From assembly GCA_032622095.1 (NCBI GenBank), contig CP136069.1, positions 109,458,278 to 109,522,277 on the forward strand: 64,000 bases of DNA, read 5' to 3'. Positions 55,447 through 64,000 of this stretch are shown here, piece by piece. This DNA comes from Siphonodentalium dalli (lineage: Eukaryota > Mollusca > Scaphopoda > Gadilida > Siphonodentaliidae). Position 1 is the first letter of the stretch. Every line of letters starts with the position of its first letter. Made by a program: the position numbers and the translations under genes. Under the pieces are notes generated by a model. That model searched no databases. It was not told the DNA's origin and saw only the letters and a list, made by a program, of their open reading frames with translations.

Positions 55447-58118
55447 GTACAACAAACAAGACAGTCAATGACTGTGGGGTCGCTCACCAGACTGCAAAGA
55501 CTGATAAGACTGGGACTCTGGAGACCAAAACAGTCAGCACTTTTCATAATCACTTTAAAAGAAGTAGATTTAAACAGGATATGTGGCTAGAGAGACTGTA
55601 AGTATGTAGATTGGTGAAAATCCACCTTGAAATTGCCAACTGTACACTACTGATCACCCCCCCATTTAAAAACAAATCTGAATTGCAGTCAAGGAAGAAC
55701 ATTCCATTCTATATAAGCCAAATAGTTCTTGCAAAACATATTTTAAGAATTACTATGCAGTGAAATAGTTAAGTCTCTGGCTCTGCCCTTATTTGACTTT
55801 GTGATCCCATTTTCACAAATCTGATAAGGATAAGATTTAAGTTCCCCAGTTGAAGTTGGTGATATTCACCCATTGGGCACCTCATTTATGAATTTTATCT
55901 TCTGCAAGTTATGGGATATAGAAACTTCCTAGAAGGGAAATTTAACTAACAACAATGTAAATTTGATACTGTAGATACTTCCCAGAAGATGAGGCCTAAG
56001 CAGAATGAGGTCTCCAGAAGGTGAATTTGGTTATGCTAGCCCGCTGTGTGGGATAGCATCACAAAAAGCGTGTATGTTCCTACATTGTGCATGCCTGGCC
56101 TCAAGCAACACAATGTATTATACAATCAAGCCTTGAAATAGTGTGAAAGTGTGTCTGTCATTTGCAGAATGAGGTCCCCAGAGGGTGAATTTAGTGATGC
56201 TATCCCGCACAGTGGGCTAGCATCACTAAATTCACCCTCTGGGGACCTCATTCTGCTGGGCCCCCAACTGCTATGGCAGACCTAGGATAAGATTGAAGTT
56301 CCCCAGTTGAAGTTGGTGATGTTCACCCATTGGGCACCTCAATTATGAATTTATCTTCTGCAAATTAGGGGATATAGAAACTTCCTAGAAGGGAAATGTA
56401 ACTAACAACAATGTTAATTTGATACTATAGATACTTCCCAGAAGATGAGGCCTAAGCAGAATGAGGTCTCCAGAGGGTGAATTTGGTGATGCTAGGCCAC
56501 TGTGTGGGATAGCATCACTAAATTCACCCTCTGGGGACCTCATTCTGCAAATGACATTAGTCCTGATATGAACAATACATGAGAGATTGGGAATTAATGA
56601 CATATAGCAAATCTGCAGGAATGTTTATAAACATATCAAGATTGACATGATTGTGTCCGCATACCCAGCATATATACAGTTACAGCCAAAGTAAATGCTT
56701 CTTATTAATGATTCTGTCAAGAATTTGAGTAAATTTTATTTTTGAGACCAGGCCAGGGTGGCAGAAGCAGTGCACTTGAATGAAGGGCCAGGGGCCACAA
56801 CCTACAGAAATGTAATGGCATTAGTTTTTCAATTATCAAAAAATGTTAAACAATATATATATATATTAAATTGACCATGGAGTTAAATACACTTTTTTTT
56901 TTCTTTTTTTTTTAAATATTCTAATAAAAAAAAACAATTCCACAGTTTTTTTAAATATTCTTTTATGTTTAAATATCATTTCTTTTCTATTCTTTTCTTT
57001 TTTGGTTAAAGAGTTTAATCTGAATTTTTTTTTCTGAGTTATGTCCCTGGCCCCACCCGCATTTGACCCAGTGACCTCATTTGAACAAATCTGAACCCCA
57101 GTCAACCAATGATCCTTCATACCAAATATGAACCCATTTGGCCTGATGGTAAATTTCGAGAAGAAGATGTTTAAAAGAATTACTATGGAGGGAAAGAGTT
57201 ATGGCCCTGGTTTCTCAACTAATCAACCTGGTGACCTCATTTGAACAAATCTGGATGTGAGTCACCTAGGGAACATCCACACCAAATATGAACCCATTAG
57301 GCCTTATGGTTCTGGAAAAGAAGTCGTTATAAGAATTACTATGAAGGAATAGAGTTGTGGCCCTGCTTTCGCAACTATTTGACCCAGTGACCTCATTTGA
57401 ACAAATCTGAATGAGAGTCACCTAGGGAACATCCACACCAAATATGAACCAATTCGGTCCAATGGAACTTTAGAAGAAGATGTTCAAAGAATTGTTGATG
57501 GACGGATGGACGGACGTACCAACAAATGGGTAGATATGTGGCTTCGACCTACATGTATGTGGCTAGAAATGGTAATGTGGCTTTAGTTGTTATGTGGCTT
57601 CTCAAGTAGCCATAAAATTTAAGTGGCTATCAAGTAGTAGATAGTGATAAAACTCCAGATTATGGATTCATAACATGTTGGAATTATAGCAGAAGAAGCT
57701 GATTAAAACTCAAAAACTTGCTCACAGCAACTGGGACAGTGGAATAGGAGAAACTGACAGGACTGTGATTGGGTGGCTAGCCACATAAATGTCTTGTCAG
57801 TGTCCGACATCTCCTATTGACGGGTCATGGATGTCTAAATCGATGGACTTTTTTTCTTCCAAATTTTGAGTGACTACAAAATTAAATAAGCTGATTAGGC
57901 CAAATAGATCATTTTAGAACGTCCATCTGAAAGCTGTTACGTGGCTAGCCACGCAACGGAAGTTATGCACATAAATATCCATTTTACACAATCTTAGCCA
58001 CATTAGTAGTCATTAGTAAACACGGACGGACGGATGGACGGATGGACGGACGGATGGACGGATGACGGACGAGGAGTGATGACTATAGCTCCACCGGAGA
58101 CTTCGTCTCAGGTGAGCT
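55446..58118 (+). repeat. Repeat family A, copy 3, inserted in the MULE gene
   Basis: Begins CAAGACAGTCAATGACTGTG, as does 42246. It has two 90-bp hairpins at 56165-56255 and 56459-56550 (AATGAGGTCCCCAGAGGGTG with its inverse). Subrepeats lie at 57040-57480, and GGAC/GGATGG runs at 57497 and 58022. The end is GGAGACttcGTCTC and AGGTGAGCTAAAAA. It interrupts the transposase between FHWTQAV and RQLRKLYALP. Confidence 0.85.
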
Positions 58119-58387
58119 AAAAAGGAGACGAATACAGCTAAATATTTGTTCTCATAAAATAAAATAGTAGATAAAATAAAATAATAGAATTGTATGAATA
58201 AAATAATAGAATTGTATGATTAAATAAATTTTTTCAAAATATAACTTATATGATTTTATTTTTATTTCAATTATATAAGTAGAATAATGCTATTATTTCA
58301 ATTAGCAGAAATAAGGGTATAATTAGAATAATATATAACAAACTGAAATTTTTCTTATTTATGTTTATATCTTCTTTTCATTTTTGT

Positions 58388-58821
58388 AGGCAACTGCGAA
58401 AGCTTTATGCTTTGCCACTTCTGCCAGCCGAACACATCCGACCAGCATTTGCCAGGATGCGAGATCACCCGACAGCCAAAATCGGCAACATGCCGTTAAT
58501 CTACGAGTATGTGGAATCACAGTGGCTGGACTCTCGATGCCTACCAATGGAATCGTGGTGCATCTACGGTCGCTCCATCCGAACGAACAACGACGACACT
58601 GAGGGATGGCACAGACGCATCCAATACAAAAACAAGGCAACAAACGTCCCATATTATATCCTGGTTCCAATGCTCAAGAAGGAATCGGCAACGACAGACA
58701 TGACAGTAAAGTTGGTTGGTGAAAAAAAGATGAAAAGGTACCAAAGACTCCAGTATCGGGAGAACTATTCTGCTTGTGGAGTAACTACGAAAATGGCGGC
58801 ATCTCCACCAGTGGTCTGTTG
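58388..58821 (+). pseudogene. MULE transposase gene, C-terminal part
   Basis: Reads RQLRKLYALPLLPAEHIRPA, then YEYVESQWLDS, then WCIYGRSIRTNNDDTEGWHR and NVPYYILVPMLKKE. These are the conserved C-terminal segment of FLYWCH-MULE proteins, including the R.NN..EGWH block. It ends in TGA at about 58821. The frame is intact in this piece. The ATTTTTGTAG just before could serve as an acceptor. Confidence 0.85.
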
Positions 58822-59065
58822 AAGGCATGTTCAAAACTGTTTGCGCCAACAGTTGTTGTCATTGCTGTCGAGTCGGCTGATTGTTAATATCAAATATCAT
58901 GTACGTCCCATATTGTTGTGTAAAATAATGTTGTTAATGTTAATATGTTATTGTTATTTTAAAATAAAGAATAAAGTATGAAATTAATACTATTTTCCCC
59001 CATTCCCAACATGGTACAGTCGTTCAGGCAGTAACGGGTCACAGCCAGTAACGGGTCAGTTGCTG

Positions 59066-62000
59066 TTTATCGTCCTGGCAAAAGCCACAGATGGACTTGA
59101 TCTCCCAAAATCCTGTTGATTCTTGAGAATGAATATGTGTTGGAGATCATGTGCAATTTGTGGCGAGTTCTGACGGTAATTTCCGATTTAATTCATTTTT
59201 TCTGACGGACAGTGGAAACGCATCCGAGAAAAGTAGGTCAACAAAATATGTCAAGTTGCAGATCGGCTGCTGCCAATAAAAAACAGAATAAAGTACACCC
59301 AAACTAAGCACTGTAAAATATTAACAAATTATTTATTTTTCAACTCCCAGTCCCCCACAAAAGTTAAATTTGTCTTATTGTGTAAACATTTAATTTGTTT
59401 CGACCTACTTCCGTTGTCAATAGCGGGTCACATGCTTTTGTTGACAGTCGATTGCACGTGCTATCACGGAAAGGATAAAAACATGTCAATTGAATTCTAA
59501 TGATTAGCATACGTTGGAAATAATAAAACATAGTAACATTTCATGCCTTCATTGGCAATTTAAGACATAATATAGGTTGAAATTGTTCTCATAGTTTAAT
59601 TTTCCAACCAGAATTGAATGAAGAGTGAATGTTTTTATAGACCAACAGTCAAATATTTTCCAATGGTCGGTAAAATAATTAGATTGGAATGGCTATCAGT
59701 TGGAACATTTCTTAACTATACAGGGTCACGCCCGATAACCCTATAGGCTGGTGGCTGTGGGTAGGCATATTGCTGTAGTGATATTGCATGGCGGGTTTCT
59801 CAACCTAGGTATGTTTTAGATTATAATTGATCAAATACGCTGTAAAAGGTCAGATTTTTTTATCACGTCAGATGCAGTAATGTCTGATTTATAAGTTGAA
59901 CCTCTTGGTAACAATTTGGCATTGTAGAATACGTTGTTTGAAGACAAAATATCTCGGATTTTGTCGACTTTTTCAAACTTTCAAAGTAAACAGACTCCCA
60001 AATTTGCTCAGCATGTCGATTTGTAAGTTATCTGTATCTGTATCTGTAATGTTCCTGTGCAGTAGCCAATGCTGGCTTTAGGCGCACTGATTTGTAAGTT
60101 ATTTTCGTGGATACATGTGGTATAGTATCTCAGTGACAAGACAAACATGACTACGAACTCAAATAATGCATTTTTCAGTTAAAAAAAGCTATTTGACATA
60201 CTGTCCCGCCAATATTTTGTGGTAGGCATATTGAATAGCCAAACACCGAGAGGATAGACATATGGCAAACACAGATACGCATGTAGCACAATGATCAATA
60301 GTGGTTTTAGTCTGAGAAAAACGCTTTTGTGATGTTATATTATTCACATTTAGTGTTGTAAATTCACATCGTCCATGAGTCAGGAAACATACACTACTTA
60401 TTTCCAATAACTAAATACTGGCAGTTGTAATGTAAAACGTTTTAACTGTGACAAACTTGCAAAATGGGGTTTTAATTGAAAATGGGGAAAGTATAGCCCA
60501 AACATTCAGCATATTTTAATGTAAAAAAAATGAGCCATGCCAGCTTTGTGCAGTTTTCAGGCTGAATGGTCATGGTCCACTACATATAGATAATATAACT
60601 ACCATTTATAGCCGGTTTTATTTTTGGCATTCTGCGAAAGAATGGCGTTCATATATTTGTTTTTTTCTCTTCGACCGGAACGATTCATGTTTACGCCGGT
60701 TTATGGAATATAAACCGCACACAAATAAATAACAGCATACGATGCTATTAACAATAATTCAATGTCCCGCCAATGCTAAATGTAGCTAAAAGTTATACAT
60801 AATTTTATGTGGTATCAATATAGGTAAAGACATTGGGCTCAGAGAAATATCAGGTGCGAAAATTAGGGTTCGCTAGAACCTGTATAGCTAGAGCATACAT
60901 ATAGTGGACCTGGACCATGACCCAGTTATGCCGCATATACATAAACAGGAGCACGAGCAATAATACAAATGTGTGTGGGCCGTTAACTTAATTGACCCTA
61001 CCCCAATTAGCTGTGTGAGCCAATGAGATAATTGCATTATACAGCCTGGAGCAATGGTCGCTTCTGCGAATAGGCGGTTAGACAAAAAGACTCATTTTAC
61101 CGGCTTACTCTATGTCGCTTTGATTTTGTTTTGTATAAAAGAGTATTGGTTTCATGTAAGTTGACACAATATAATAATATAACAGTAACAGAATGCGAAA
61201 GCTTCGCCCTATTGGATTAGTAAATTATAAAGGTTGGACATGTCACGCTGAGCTAGAGAAGTGACAACTGGAAATATGATGAGGGGATTAGGAAGTGCTA
61301 GATAAGCTTATTAGTTAAAACTATCAAATCAAACTATGTACACATTTGAGATAATGGACCACATAGTGTTGTAATATCCAAGGGATGATTTGTTGGGGAA
61401 AGAGGGACACTAAAATGGCCAAAGTATATGACAACACCTGTTAAATTCACCTGTTGTCGATTAATACAGGCTGATTAGGGCTCCTCTTCCTGATAGCTTT
61501 CGGATTTGTGAAAGTGATGAAAAATAATTTCTCAATATACTGAAACATGTTTGTTCTATACGCGTAATGTGCCAATTATGAAGATTATTAATTGTTATTA
61601 TAACATTTTTTGTTTTAATTTAAATGTCTTTATTAATTCCTTAGATATATAAGTCACGTTTTTACATAGCCCATACACACCCACATGGCAGGGACAAGGG
61701 CGTTCTTTTTGTCTGAAATAAAAGGATTATTATATATTGTACAGATGTTGCTCCATAACGCCCTTCTTGGTAATAGGGTGGTCTGCTCTACGTCATTGGA
61801 AAATTGAAAATTATTACAAGTTACAACACACAGAGGCTCCATACACACGGCAAACAGTCCCTATATTATTCTAGGACATATATAAACACTATATTGCAAT
61901 ATATGCCGTATGTATTGGAACCTATGTCTATGGAATTGCATACAAGTCCTCTAATTTTTATCGAAATAGGGAAATTGTATGGTACACCATCGATAAATTG

Positions 62001-62780
62001 ATAGATCGTGTGTCTATTGTGAAGAGATATATTATAATAACATTAAATATTTATTATGTGTTACATATCCAGCTTGACAAGAACAGTGAATATCCGAAAT
62101 TATCGAACAATTTATCTCAAAATCGACGCCATGTGCAGGTTCATTTTTCATCATGCTTCGGTGGTAAATTGCCACAATAAAGAACTTGTCGTCGCAATGA
62201 AACTGAATGTATGTAGCCTTCACTAAAGTACTTGTATTCTTGTTGTCGCGATTTCAATGAAGTACAAGTCGAATTGAAGAAAAATCCAGCTGCGAATTCA
62301 TTCTGGTGGCAAGTCCACCAAATTTGAAACACGTCGTTCCTTGTTGTCAGACATATCGGCGTGTGATGTCTAACCTGCTATAATTCAGTCTGGCAATTTA
62401 TGGCAGGCGTGGTTATCGCCGCTGGGCAGTAGCGTGAATTGAGTGGGCGCTGTTGTCTCATGGGCTATATATAGGAGGAATCGCCGTGAGATTTTCGTGT
62501 GCATTTATAGTGGTAAATGTTTTTGTCAATACCGTGGGGCAGGTTTTTGGGTGCGTCTAAAATTCACCGAGTACGATATCATATCGGAGAAATGATCACC
62601 TCAGAAAAAAAAACATCGAGTTGTCATCGCGGGATGATTTCAGATTTTCTGACATTTAAATCTAAGATTCTGCTTCTAAATGCAGAAATTAGTCAATAAA
62701 TCTGATAAAATGTATTAAAAATTAGAAATAATTAGTATTTATTCAGTTTATTATGAAATAATAGCACAAATTTGAGCGGG
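59066..62780. other. No gene recognised
   Basis: AT-rich with scattered GCGGGTCAC motifs near 59418 and 59723. Short frames at 59896, 60189, 61654 and 62141 have no domains. It may hold the ERGIC3 first intron or unrelated DNA. Confidence 0.4.
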
Positions 62781-63528
62781 TTTTACAACTCAACATAGAA
62801 GCACATTCCAGTGAAATATAAGAACTAAATTGTCAAATATAAAGACATTTTTTTTATAGAAGTTTTAATAAACCATTCAATAGCCACAGTAGCTATCTGG
62901 CAATGCCAGGTTTAAACATTGAAACAAAAACGAAATATATATATACAGTATAACAAGCATTATTGGAGGACTTTTTCACTGCATTACTTATCTGAGCTGA
63001 AAATTTATGAAATAATTGAATCAATTTCAAGAGGTCATTTCAGTTGTGCACAAATATAATTTTACTCTGAGGCCAAATTAAAAATTATTATGCCACGATT
63101 CCATGCTCTTTTTTGTGTGACAAAGTTACCAGGATTCCTAAAATTGTGGTGAAGTTATACCCAGGAACTTTCAACGCACTCCCTAGTTCCTGCACTGCCC
63201 CTATATACACCATCCCAATATACGCGCCTGCCTTAATTTTCGTTAATAGTTGTATATATACTGAATACCTGTGCTCCAGTAATAATATGATATATGAGTA
63301 TGATCACTTCAAACTTGGCAAAACCACAGGGTCCTGTATTAATATGCTCAGGTGCCTACCCCCTTTGCACTGCCCCTATATACGCCACTTCTATATACTT
63401 GCATTGCCAGATAGCTACTGTGGCTATTGAATGGTTTATTAAAACTTCTATAAAAAAAAAATGTCTTTATATTTGACAATTTAGTTCTTATATTTCACTG
63501 GAATGTTCTTCTAAGTTGAGTTGTAAAA
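62781..63528. mobile_element. 748-bp element with ~125-bp inverted ends
   Basis: TTTTACAACTCAACATAGAA and the following ~105 bp (to GCTATCTGGCAATGC) pair with the inverse at 63411-63528 with few differences. Inside, CACTGCCCCTATATAC occurs twice (about 63194 and 63369). No target duplication is evident and there is no coding. Confidence 0.82.
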
Positions 63529-64000
63529 CATACATATTCGATTTACAACATAAAATTCACCATATGCAATTAGTTTTTGTTGCAATGGTTACGAAATTAC
63601 CAGTTAATAGCTTTGAACGACATTATTTTTACAAATTTATCATGCTGACCACGAGTTCGACATGTCAATATTGCATCGATTTTAAACTTCGCGGTTACTA
63701 AAATGAAAATAGTAGAACAGCCAATCAGCGTCCAGTATTCTAATCGAGGTCATTTCACAATGAATATTTAAATGAAGGGCCGTGCGACTTGTAAAAAATT
63801 TTTTTAAAAGTTGGAATTCGACAGATTTCTCCTCTATAGAAATTGATTACTGACAATGTGTTGATTATTTGTATGAGTAAATAAATTATTAGCCGACAAG
63901 AAATAACTAAGTTCCAGATATTTAGTTGATCGTTTGACCGATTATTAATGATAGTAAACTGTATGGGTGGTGGATTTAGAGACGAGTGGCGTCCATTGCT
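63529..64000. other. No gene recognised at the right edge
   Basis: AT-rich. The 61-codon frame at 63516 begins in the inverted repeat and is not supported. Confidence 0.35.

Larger units (their letters stand above)
53508..59062 (+). mobile_element. MULE (MuDR-like) element, interrupted by repeat family A
   Basis: The transposase gene (54000-58821) lies between similar inverted edge sequences. On the left is GTACCGTGTGTTGGAAATGG near 53643. On the right, the inverse of 58995-59022 reads GTACCATGTTGGGAATGGGG. Outside these are short-motif repeats: GGTCGTTTCGTACC on the left and CAGTAACGGGTCA on the right. Exact ends and the 9-bp duplication expected for MULEs were not found. Family A is inserted at about 55446-58386. 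Confidence 0.5.

Overview
This is a eukaryotic, animal window: low GC, very repeat-rich, with one host gene split by long introns. The repeat style suggests a marine invertebrate, most likely a mollusc: GGAC-type microsatellites ahead of terminal hairpins, foldback MITEs, ISL2EU and MULE elements with lophotrochozoan-style accessory domains. The species assignment is an inference.

The only host gene I can support is ERGIC3, the ER-Golgi intermediate compartment protein (yeast Erv46 family), on the minus strand. Three exons are visible, at 33536-33378, 7789-7670 and 203-172. Their reading phases join exactly across introns of about 25.6 kb and 7.5 kb. The first coding exon was not found and may lie beyond the right edge. 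The exons for the rest of the protein lie beyond the left edge. Almost everything between position 204 and 33377 is therefore intronic mobile DNA.

Region by region: (1) 565-2790, a hairpin-ended repeat and a ~160-bp degenerate array. (2) 3497-7575, a tyrosine-recombinase remnant between inverted repeats, split by a 3.1-kb hAT element with a perfect 8-bp target duplication. (3) 8059-10120, a long element with CAACAATGTTGT palindromes at both ends. (4) 11380-26093, a mosaic of dispersed repeats with a decayed copia pol, a hAT MITE, a TWA-flanked MITE carrying a tiny Helitron, and foldbacks. (5) 26759-30260, an ISL2EU-type DDE transposase facing a broken SAP-SWIM-YqaJ gene. (6) 30876-35240, more repeats around ERGIC3 exon b and a 36-nt poly-C tract. 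(7) 38232-42021, a 3.8-kb element with ~450-bp inverted repeats that begin CACAGTG and have a 5-bp duplication, which is Transib/RAG-like at the ends. (8) 42246-50915, repeat family A, two more TWA-flanked MITEs and a palindrome. (9) 51676-59062, short-motif arrays and a MULE with PHD-like, FLYWCH and MULE domains, interrupted by family A. (10) 59066-64000, mostly unrecognised, with one long-inverted-repeat element.

All transposon genes seen carry stops, frameshifts, deletions or insertions, so none looks active. The least explained objects are the CACAGTG element, the inverted-repeat tyrosine-recombinase element, and the shared layout of several repeat families: subrepeats, then a GGAC microsatellite, then a terminal hairpin.
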